This document shows positions 9,931 to 20,243 of a DNA stretch of 39,499 bases, piece by piece. Location of the stretch: positions 2,593,047 through 2,632,545 of the forward strand of contig FN649741.1 in the NCBI GenBank assembly GCA_000310025.1, written 5' to 3'. Numbering within the stretch: position 1 is the first letter of the stretch; every line of letters starts with the position of its first letter. The notes beneath the pieces were generated by a model. It was given only the letters and a program-made list of their open reading frames with translations, did no database searches and was not told where the DNA came from. The position numbers and the translations under genes were made by a program. This DNA is from Ectocarpus siliculosus. Its lineage: Eukaryota; Sar; Phaeophyceae; Ectocarpales; Ectocarpaceae.

Positions 9931-12920
9931 ATACGCCTCTGCCGCCTGTCGACACGGAGGTTTCCGCCGATTCAATTGCGGCGTCTGCCACGCATATCTT
10001 TACGAGCTACAACAACCCGAAAAAGGCTAGTCTATGGTTATGTAGGCGTTTGATTGTCCAGCACGTGTATACTAGTGTGTACTGTAGTCCAGCGAGTTTT
10101 TAGAAATGGGGGCAACACGGGTTCATTGTGCAAATCGTGCGCGTACTTTGGTTCTATATTTTCCGTAGGTTGAACGCTAGAAGGAAAGCTGCTCTGACAG
10201 ATACCGGCCAAGTGAATAGGACGCCGTAGGGGGGAAGCGGCCGTTTCAGTCCTCATGACGCCCCGCTTCCAGCACGCGAAACGCTCGCCCCCGGATAGCG
10301 TAGTTGTAGTTGGCAACAGCATCAGACTTCCGGCGGTGTGGTATTTGTAGAGCGTTGTTTTCGCCGCGCTGCCGTCCTTTCTGTGGCGCCGTGTGTGTTT
10401 TTTCTCGGTTTTTTCAACCTGAAAGTACACGCTTGAGTTTCAATATTTTTGTGACAAACTCGAATGAATGTTGTTGTTGGCGTTGTCTGAACACTAAAAA
10501 CCGTTCCGGACTCCGTCGCCCATAGAGACGGGAATGTTCACAATTCACAGAATTGTTGGTGAGAACGCAAGCGTCCTTCGATGAAGTACGAGGTTCGGCG
10601 AAGACTTCGACTGGGCTTTCGAGCACATGCTTCGGAGGCCGTGCTTGTTGGTGTTGGTCGTTTGACACAAGCCCTCGCTCACTGCATGGGGAGTTCGGGA
10701 GAGCACCAAAATACGAGTAAAACGTTCATGGTCTCACCTTAGCACCCCGCCATCGGGTGAAGCAATTTTCCGGGGAAGAGTTTGGCGCGATTCATGCTCC
10801 GGATATGTAGCCTATACCAGCCGGCTGATCGAGGAAGAAATTTCACAGGCATCTCTTCGACTATTATTGCTACAGCAGACACACCCCTCAACGACATGCC
10901 CCGCACGACAACAGCCCACACGAACCCGGCTTTCGATTGGCAGATAGATGTAGCTACGGCGTTGCCTTTGTGGGGCAACTCCGGAGCTTTGGGTGCTGAA
11001 GGGAGCCTGACCACGAGACCCTGTGGTGGAATTGGTTATCCGTCACAGTACATACATGTAGGGATGGCGTGGGCAACCTCTTCGCAACGACCATAAAATC
11101 GGTTATTGTTCAACAAGCCCATAATCGTCGTAGGCGTGCGGCAGGCCTCAGAAGCTGCCGTCCGGGAAAGCTTCCTGTCATGGCGGCTTCTCCAGAACAG
11201 ATCTTGGCAATCGATGCCCCACACTTTGAATTCTTGGTGTTGCCATTGGGAAATTGAACTCATCGCCGCTTGCGCGGAATCCAAAATCTGCTGTGGTGAC
11301 TGTAAGCTGCGAGCTCAGGCAGGTCCTCACCCCGCCCACCCCGCTTCCATTGTTACGCGGAAATTTTGGAGGAGCGAACTGCGTGCCACTTCGTACGGAT
11401 CTGTCAGTTACATACATTGCCGCTGGGATCGTCTTATCGAGAAATCAGTCATAGGTCATTATCCGAGAATGTGTAAGTGTCATCGAACCAACGACCTCTT
11501 ATCTCTCCTTGTTTGTGTCTCTGGTGGATCAAAGGTGGGCATGACTACAGGACGTAGTACAGCAGTAGTATGTTTCCTGTGAAGTCTCTCTCGTAAAAAC
11601 TCTTAAGAGCCACAAAAAAAACTCTTCTTCTCTCTTCGGGTAAACTACGCGAGGAGGACAACAGTGATGTGGGCGAGAGGCACCAGTCAGTGTATTCTTC
11701 GCCAAGGTTGGACTATCTATCAGTTGAAGACCGGAAACATTCTTTACTACCCACCCCCAAGCAAGATTGAAAGCGGAGATCTATCGGATGGTCGGAGGAT
11801 CCATCTCTTCTACCCCCGTTCTCCTGTAGTCAGCCAGGATGATGATAAGAGTTCATCATCCGAAGACACGATTTTTCCAACATCGCCCACTGGGCCATCC
11901 TCGAATCCACCGTGGATGACGTCACCCGTCGTCCAAGGATATTGGAACTCGCCCTATTTCTTGCCATTTTCCAAATTCCGCCGCAGGTGCGTTGACCAAT
12001 CAGCGAATTGCGTGCCAGAAAACCTTTTCTCTCTCTAAGCCATCCAACCGGAGACCCAACCCCTGACAACGCACCTGGCAGAACCTATCTCCACCACCGA
12101 CCCAACTATCCTTATGCCTTGTACGCCGTGCCTCCTCGCATTCCCCGCAAGCCCGCTCGAATGACGGGGTTGCTCCCTACGGTGGCCCCAACCAAAACTA
12201 AATAATGGCGTCGGCATCCCAAAGAACTCTCGCGACTGACGCTAAAGCCACCGCTCCCTCTTTTACGCAGCCAACACAAAAAAAAGGGATGATTGTAGAC
12301 TCGAAGTACGGAGCCAACAAGATAAAAAAAATGGTTGATTGTACACTCCAAAGACAAGTTCTGCCTCCTAACCATCCTTTATGTACTCGCTCTCCATCTC
12401 TCGCTCTGTGTGTCCATTAACAACCAATCACATCCCCAATACCAACTGGCGACGCCCAACACAACCCATGAAAATAAAACCATGACACTCTGCCGTATAG
12501 CACGCTTAGTAGTGAACCAACCACGCCCACGCAAAATGCAAAACAAGCCGCCCGTCGTCCACTAGTTCGACATAAAAAGAGCAAATGCGTATATTTCGAT
12601 ATGTTTCAGGGCGAATAACTGGCTTCTCCAGAGGAGAGGTGCGGAGCGTTCGAGCAGCAGCGCAGCGGCAGCAGCGACGAACATCCTGGAATGCTTCCCA
12701 GCTGCACTTTGGCCCTCTGCAAAATCAACAAAGAGAGGCACGCAACGCACCCTACATGGGGGGTTCCACTATCACTATTGAACAACACCAACACACGAGC
12801 CAACATAAAAAAAACATAAAAATACAAACAACACGGCCGTATGTATACCATACGAGAGGCTCGCCAACCCCCCTACCACCTATCATCATCCACAACGCCC
12901 CCTATTCTTCTTGACACCCC
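9931..12920. other. Intergenic region without a supportable gene
   Basis: Open frames exist on both strands (for example 10782-11096 plus, 10739-11014 minus, 11664-12038 plus). None shows a domain, and none could be tied to a splice pattern. One copy of TACAGCAGTA lies at 11558-11567. It may hold long 3' UTRs of the two convergent genes, or degraded transposon sequence. Confidence 0.4.
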
Positions 12921-15900
12921 CTACAGGTAATACTCCGGCTCGTACTCCTTGCCCCAGCTGATCTTAGTCCATGCTCGCTCGTTCAAGAAGAAGAGTGCCT
13001 GTTTGTAACGTGGAAAAAAGGAAATGAAGGCGGTGATCGGGGGGGCGGGGGGGGGGGGGGGGGGNNNNNNNNNNNNNNNNNNNNNNNNNNNNNNNNNNNN
13101 NNNNNNNNNNNNNNNNNNNNNNNNNNNNNNNNNNNNNNNNNNNNNNNNNNNNNNNNNNNNNNNNCTGACCGTGCCTTACACACAGGGCCTGCTTAGCAGA
13201 AGGTGGCCTTGGTGCAAAGTGCGGGTTTCATCTAATGCGGACAGAGAAGAGAGGACGGAGCGGATTAGGCACAAACAATACAATACAGGGCACAACACAC
13301 CCAGCCGTTTGCACCGGGCCAACATGTAGGTACCGTTGACGCCTCTTGGAGGCAAACGTCATACGGTGAAGCATCTTACCACGCCCGCACACGGGACTAA
13401 CGCAGACTAGGCAACGACAGAGTGGCTCGCAGGCACGCAGATATGGAGCAAGCGAGGCTGTCCCTCGCTGCTCTTCCGAACGCCTTACTACTGTGACATT
13501 AGAGCCAGCCATCGTCTCAGGCACCACCCACGATTTACTGCTGCTGTGCGGTAATCTTCGATCCTGCATGGACAAGTTCACCCCCTCGAGCTCCAATAAG
13601 CCCCCCCGTCCCTCCCCCCCCTCCCCCGGTGTTTGCCATCGGGGTTGGTTTTTCGTCGCTTGGCAACGACGTTGTAAAACAAGCCCCCCACTCGGTGTTT
13701 GCCATCGGCGTTGGGTTTTCGTCGCTTGGCAACGACGTTGTAAAACAAGCCGCCCCTCCCGGTGTTTGCCATCGGGGTCGGGTTTTCGTCGCTTGGCAGC
13801 GATATTGTAAACCAAGCCGATTCACTTCGTGAGCTCGGCGACCAGGTTTCCGCTTCTTTTTTTTGCCTTGTTTTTTTTTTTTTGCGGTAACCATGATCGA
13901 GTAGATTCTGTTGTGCGGGGTGGAGAACCGTCACTCCGCGCAAAGGGGATGATCGCACGTTGTGTTAAATTGGTCAAATACCCTCGAGGCAGTTACACAG
14001 ATCTTACAATTGTCTCTGCAAGTGAACGCACCAGAAAATAAATTAAGTCACACGCAGCTGTCATCCGTACGCAAGGAAGTAAGCACAAGATGCCGAACAC
14101 CCTTAGCAGGGTGCAGCGCACCCTTCATGAGACTCGCCGAACACCTCACGGCGCTTCGCGCTTGGTGATGTGAGAGCCTGGTCCGGTGAGAACCCGGCGT
14201 GCTCCGTCCCGGCTTTGTAGGGATGCGAGGTCAATGGTCAAACGACTACGGCATGCACGACTATGAGTACCCCCCCCCCCCTCCCCGTCCCCCCTGGACC
14301 CCCCGGTGTTTGCCATCGGGGTTTGGGTTTTCGTCGCTTGGCAACGACGTTGTAAAACAAGCCCCCCACTCGGTGTTTGCCATCGGGATTGGGTTTTCGT
14401 CGCTTGGCAACGACGGTGTAAAACAAGCCAATTCACTTCGTGAACTCGGCAACCAGGTTACCGTTTTTTTTTTTACCTCGTTTTTTTTTTGGCGGTAACC
14501 ATAATGGTGGTCGAGTAGATCATGTTGTGCGGGGTCGAGAAACCTCACTCCGCGCAACGGGGGATGATCGCACCACGTTGTGTTAAATTGGTCAAGCTTC
14601 CTCGAGGCAGTGACACAGTGCTTACAACTGTCTCTGGAAGTCAAAGCACCAGAAAATAAATTAAGTCATACGTAGCTGTCATCCGTACGCAAGGAAGTAA
14701 GTACAAGATGCCGAACACCCTTAGCAGGATGCAGCTCACCCTTCATGCGACTCGCCAAATACCTCACGGCGCTTCGCGCTTGGTGATGTGAGAGCCTGGT
14801 CCGGTGAGAACCCGGCGTGCTCCGTCCCGGCTTTGTAGGGATGCGAGGTCAATGGTCAAACGACTACGGCATGCACGACTATGAGTACACCCCCCCCCCC
14901 CCCCCTCCCCGTCCTGTATTGCCTGCTCCCAAGAACACCCGTCACGCCTAATCGCGGCCCCGTAAGGGCTCCGAGTATGGTCACACGCGAAACGCTGTAT
15001 GGTGGCGGCTTGGGGGAAATCGCCATCAAGCACGATCATCGGTGCATATGCACTCTCCTCCATTTTCGCAGCCCCCGCAACCGATCGCCCACCAAGAAAA
15101 CGCAGTTCACTTCAACGAGACGCCGCCGAATGTCCTTTCGGCGCAAGTTTGTTCAGTTGTCGATGATCCATACCCCCTCTCGGCGGATTGCAAACTCCCG
15201 TGTCGCACCTTCCCGCTCAAACCTCCCAACAACGATTTCGGAGATGTTGAACGCGTCAGCGACCAGCCTTCCTCGCCTCCGCAAAAACAAAAAAAAAACG
15301 CACGTTCACTCACCGTCTTGAACACCGTATCCGTTCCGGCGATCTTGGAGGCTACGCTAAGGTCCTTGGCCAGGAACACGCCGCAGATTAGGGTGTTGGA
15401 GGCGGCGAAGACTCGCCACAAGACCGCCTTGGCGAGAGACCTCTTCGTGCTGTCCCCGGACTTGTCCTGGCCCCACTTCACCTGCACTCGCGGACAGCAG
15501 TGGGGAGCGAGTGAGCGAGCCAGCGAGCGAGCCGGCGCCATGACGAAAACACCACGCCCACGAAACACACCAAATCCAGCCACAACAGGTAACCAAAAGG
15601 CTCGTCCGTCGGGGGGGCGTGCGAGAGAGGGGGGGGGGGGGGGCCCTCATGTACACCCATGCCATAGTCGTTAGGACATGAACCTCGATCCCTACAGTGC
15701 CGGAACGGAGGGCTACCCTGGGTTTTCACCGGCCCAGGGTACGTACGTTTCACGAGGATGGACCAAAAAAGGGGGCGTGTGAGCAAGAAAAAGAATCGAG
15801 CGCGTCATGCTGTAGCGGTGAAATATTGTTGTTTTCTGGCAAGGCATACGGGAGATCGAATAGATGCTAAATAACGTTTTGCCTGGCCGTCGACTTATAT

Positions 15901-18900
15901 CTTCTACGGTTGAATTTCGTGCGTCACGTCAAAGTAGCTGAGTTTGTCCGACCAGACCGGAACTCGAACCAAGAGAGAAACAAAGTCTATCCGCCTAATT
16001 TAATGGGAAAACGACACAATAGGGTATACCCTGGTCGAAAAGCGACACACCTGGGTACACAGTCATTAACAGCAGTAAATGCATTCATATGATGGGAAAA
16101 CGACACAACAGAGTATACCCTGGTCGAAAAGCGACACACCTGGGTACACAGTCATTAACAGCAGTAAATGCATTCATATGATTGGTCAGCGCCCAATTTC
16201 ACCCCGGTACGTCCGAAAAGGCGCAGGGTATACCCTGATGTGTCTACTTTTCCCACCAACTGTACCCTGTTTTCGGAAGTGTACCCTGACCTGACGGGAA
16301 ATAAGACCCATTCATCAATCATTTCCCCCGCAGGAATCTTCCCAACTCCTTTTCCCCTCCAACCATGGGGTACCAAACGGCGAATCTTCCCACCCAATAA
16401 CAACCATGGCAACGCGGCAGGAATCAGTTTCCGCCCCTGCCAAACAACACCAACCATCAACTCTTCCGCTCTAAAATCAACAATGGCCGGGCACTACCCC
16501 AGCACAGTTGTTCCGTTTGGAAACATGCACACACGCGTACAATACCCCGTGCACCACTGCTTGCTGCAGTCTATCTATATGCGACATGCACGGGTCACGC
16601 TACGAAAGCGAGACCGATCCAGCATGGTTGACATGCATATATATGCATGTATGTGCCCATGATGTGTGGCGCTGCGCTGAGCGGGCGGAGGAGAGAGGAA
16701 GCAACACCACACACAGACACGCCCTTGACATCAATCATGGAAGGAGGAGCGAGTGTTAACAACTCTAGCAGCAGGACTGTGTCGTCCAACTCAATCACCC
16801 TCCCTGTGCTCGCGGTGTATTTCATCGGCTCATCCCGCTGAAGCCTGACGTCTTCTTACTACATACATTGATTGGTTGGTCGGCTTGGTCGGCTGGTAAG
16901 CGCGACCGCTGCTGTTACAGCAGTAGTAGTAGTTCAAGCAAGAAACACATCGCAATTGAGACACAACAGACAACACACCCACGCACACACGGCACAGGCA
17001 GGAGGGAGTGGCGGCGCCCAACGTTACCCGTGTAGTGCTGTGTCCATACATGCATATATATATATGCATGTCAACCATGCTGGATCGGTCTCGCTTTCAT
17101 AGCGTGACCCGTGCATGTCGCATATAGACTGCAGCAAGCAGTGGTGCACGGGGTATTGTACGCGTGTGCATGTTTCCAAACGGAACAACTGTGCTGGGGT
17201 AGTGCCCGGTCATTGTTGATTTAGAGCGGAAGAGTTGATGGTTGGTGTTGTTTGGCAGGGGCGGAAACTGATTCCTGCCGCGTTGCCATGGTTGTTATTG
17301 GGTGGGAAGATTCGCCGTTTGGTACCCCATGGTTGGAGGGGAAAAGGAGTTGGGAAGATTCCTGCGGGGGAAATGATTGATGAATGGGTCTTATTTCCCG
17401 TCAGGTCAGGGTACACTTCCGAAAACAGGGTACAGTTGGTGAGAAAAGTAGACACAGCAGGGTATATACCCTGCGCCTTTTCGGACGTACCGGGGTGAAA
17501 TTGGGCGCTGACCAATCATATGAATGCATTTATTGCTGTTAATGACTGTGTACCCAGGTGTGTCGCTTTTCGACCAGGGTATACCCTGTTGTGTCGTTTT
17601 CCCTTAGTTAATCATTGTATGCATACACGCCAACGCTCACACCATTTGTGACAGAAACAACTGGGAAAACCATACTTGTAGCATGTTAGAACTCGTTCGT
17701 TCCTGCTGGCTGCCACCACCACCAACTAGATGCTCGGGGGACAGCAGAATCCAGCAACAGAATACAAAACGTGTATGTATCTCGAAACGACCGAGAAGGT
17801 CGCTCTCGGTCGATCGACCGCCGCCGCCGCCGCCGCCGCCGCTCACCTTGTTCCACAGGCGTTCGCCCGCGAACATGAAGCCGCTCTTGGTGACGAAGTC
17901 CGACCCCACGATGCTCATCGCCGTGGCCAGGCTTCCCGAGAACACCAACCCGGACACCTGCGAAACAGAGCAAACAAAAAAACAACAGCCAGCTATCGTT
18001 ATTGATGCCGTCGGTGGTCTGATAAGTCTCGGCGTTGTTTCTCTCCTGTCCTGGGCGAAGAATATACCGTGCTCGGCGGTGCCCTTGCGAAGAAAAGCGC
18101 ATGAACCCCCCACAAAACCCACCACCACCACACGGTGGTGCACTTGCAAATAATACGTTCCACACCCAACCCCTTCCGCCGTCTCACCAACGTGACCACC
18201 CCCGCGGTCAGTCGCCAGACGAGCGCCTTGACGAAGGATCGCGTCGCCGACTCCCCGTACACCAGCGCCGGCCGCAGCTCCTCCGTCGAGGGCGGAGCGT
18301 CGGGCGTTTCCGGGAGAGGCGTCGCCATCATCGTCGGCGGCGCCACCGTCCGGCTGCTGCTACCACCGCCGCCGCCCTGCGGAGAAAAAAAACGCAAAAG
18401 AACGGAGTGGATCTCGCGCACACTCAACATCTTTGTTCCTGTAAGGACATCAGTAATAGATAGTTGGGGGCCATCGACCCGTCTACAGTAGTTACTACAG
18501 CAAGGCCACGGGAGGTGGCGGCGGGCGGGTGGAGATGGGCATGGTGTGAGACGCCATAGGTGTCTTCCGAATCCACGAATCACGGCAACACGGAAACCAT
18601 CTGCGACAGGACAAAGTCATCGCAGGGTTGCCCCGCCGAGAGACGAAGGAAACGCGTATGGATAGGTATCCGAGGGCGAAACAGTCGGCGTTCAGAATTG
18701 CGACGTTCAGAAACTGCGGAGACATGTATTCGAAGACATCTTGAGAACAAGGGAAACAACGCGACGAGAGACAGATCTTGTGATCAACGGAATGTGTGCA
18801 ATCCATCCACCGGGTACATCTGTACCTGCTGAGCGCCGGTGTCGTATCTAACCAAACCGCCCGCGAGTGCGTACCACGTGAGACAGCTCTGCGCCCAGTA

Positions 18901-19291
18901 GTCGTATACCAATAACAGCAATCGTACGTAGCACGCATGGATCAAACACGGAGCGTCTTTCGGAGAAAGACCAGAATCAAAATCCCCGCCGCCGGTCTCC
19001 GTCTTGGATACACCACCCAATCAATGCTGCGAGAGTCACCACCAACACTTTTCTTACGTGGAACCCTGTTGCTCCGATGGTGTACGTCCTCATCCCCTGG
19101 GCGCGAGGCTGGCCGGCTGCTGCCGTGCTGCTACCGCCGCAGCCGGGCTGCCATCGAGCCGCGGCGGCGGGCGCCGCTGGCGGCACTACGAATCCAAGGG
19201 ACGGAGTTACCACCGCCGCCGCCGCCAGCAGCAGCAGGAGCAACATGCTGCGGGTGGTTGCTGCGGGCCTTTTGTCCGCCGGAACGACCAT
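12921..19291 (-). CDS. Plastid-targeted tandem DUF2061 membrane protein, 5 exons
   Basis: Five minus-strand exons, all phase 0: 19291-19058, 18376-18188, 17957-17847, 15481-15314, 12998-12921, giving 259 residues. The N-terminus has a hydrophobic signal segment (MLLLLLLAAAAVV, residues 16-28), then SLG-FVVPP, resembling the signal-peptide/transit-peptide junction with Phe at +1 of heterokont plastid proteins, and an Ala/Ser-rich stretch. Two DUF2061 domains follow. Domain 1 (about 121-182) reads TRSFVKALVWRL ... MSIVGSDFVTK ... GERLWNKVKWG. Domain 2 (about 189-250) reads TKRSLAKAVLWRV ... ASKIAGTDTVFK ... NERAWTKISWG, and the protein ends in EYEPEYYL. DUF2061 (PF09834) is a short membrane domain of unknown function, so no activity is assigned. 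Each domain is split by introns. Terminal exon 5 was found across a 2.3-kb intron containing the assembly gap; its in-phase completion of domain 2 supports it. Confidence 0.85.
13065..13164. other. Assembly gap (100 N)
   Basis: Exactly 100 N, preceded by a G run, inside intron 4 of the DUF2061 gene. The round size indicates a placeholder, so the true length is unknown. Confidence 0.98.
13628..14890. repeat. 618-bp tandem duplication with nested 66-bp minisatellite
   Basis: The block with GAGCCTGGTCCGGTGAGAAC at about 14174 recurs at about 14792 (period about 618 bp), and the flanking several hundred bases match with few changes. Each copy starts with a minisatellite unit of about 66 bp beginning GGTGTTTGCCATCGG: three units in copy 1 (13628, 13694, 13761) and two in copy 2. 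Each unit contains the near-palindrome GTCGCTTGGCAACGAC. Both copies end in a poly-C run. It lies in intron 4 of the DUF2061 gene. Because 66 is divisible by 3, false repetitive ORFs appear on the minus strand. Confidence 0.9.
16005..17603. mobile_element. 1.6-kb inverted-repeat (foldback/MITE-like) element
   Basis: Two long inverted arms, about 16094-16655 and 17044-17603, are nearly identical in reverse complement and flank a spacer of about 390 bp. Termini are GGGAAAACGACACAA. The left end carries an extra direct copy of the terminal 89 bp (16005-16093 and 16094-16182). The arms contain repeated short GGTATACCCTG/GGGTACAC palindromic motifs. No transposase ORF is present, so it would be non-autonomous. 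A target-site duplication is not clear (AT-rich TTAAT-like flanks). It lies in intron 3 of the minus-strand DUF2061 gene, so the pre-mRNA would contain a stem of about 560 bp. Confidence 0.85.
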
Positions 19292-20243
19292 GAAAAAGAA
19301 GCCTTGTTGCGTGTGGCGCGACGCTCTTTTTCCCCTCCCGGCGAGAAAGGGTTGGTAGAAGCTGTTGCTATGACAGGGAAAACAGCTTACCTGTGCAAGC
19401 GATGGTGGGCGAAAACGGCGGGGTAACGGTTGTGGTCGGTGCGTTGCTGGGCACACACGCGCGCGGCAGACACACCACCAACGTCCACACTCTCAAAAGT
19501 TTGCCACTGGGCAACTCTTCAGCCACAGACGTTCAACTTAGGTTTTTCTGGAACGGGGATCATGTCACTTGTGATCATGCTCGCCGATGCGCGCACTATT
19601 GTACATCGCAGAGCAGTAAATGCGAGTACGGCAGCAACCAGACATCCAAACCATGCCGTCGGTTGTCAAAGCAAGAGCTGTAATCCAGGCTCAACAGGCA
19701 ACGAACGCTATATGGTTGGCTGGTCCAACTCCTCGCATGCTCTGTGGCCGAGTACGTACACCCGCCGCCGAGAGGTGCAATCCTGCAGGTGCATTGATCA
19801 GATCCTGACCTCATACCGGGATAAAACGGCACCGGAGAGACTGACCTGGGTAGCCCAGCTGATATTCGACCACGTTTCAGCACAGGGATTCTTGAAAAGT
19901 GTGTAACAGGACACGAAAATGCAGGTGCTGTGAGCGGTATGGTGTGTGTGCGCGCGGCAGAGACGCCCCGGCAATAAGGGGGCATCGCGGATATGGGGGT
20001 TTGCGCCCGGGGTGTGAGTTTTTGGTCATGGATGTGGAATTTGCTCCGCATCCACCCAGTCCAGAGTCACTGCCTTCCCGAGCACAACGCCGGTCATTGG
20101 CGCTCTTCTGCGAATGCAGCGTGTGATATGATGATTGCTCTGGGCTAGCTCAAGCAATACAGTTGTCTGTGTGTTATTTCCTTGGTATCAAGAGAGAGGT
20201 GGCACGGCGGGAGAACTAGGCAGCACCAGCAGTCTTTCAAATC
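19292..20243. promoter_or_regulatory. Divergent intergenic region between DUF2061 and PUS10
   Basis: 952 bp between divergent start codons. No domain-bearing ORF is seen. It should hold both promoters and 5' UTRs. No specific elements were recognised. Confidence 0.45.

Noticed and set aside
13655-13745. GTTTTACAACGTCGT (minus strand), identical to part of lacZ-alpha/M13 vector
   Set aside because: It occurs in several diverged tandem units and the flanks do not match vector. A chance match is likelier than contamination.
13228-13958. Minus-strand ORFs with a repeated 22-residue unit (NVVAKRRKPN...)
   Set aside because: Produced by a 66-bp minisatellite whose length is a multiple of three. 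It lies within an intron and resembles no protein family.
18495-18938. 147-codon minus-strand ORF containing DVFEYMSPQFLNVAILN
   Set aside because: It sits in intron 1 of the DUF2061 gene. Including it is unnecessary because exons 1 and 2 join in phase 0, and no family is recognised.
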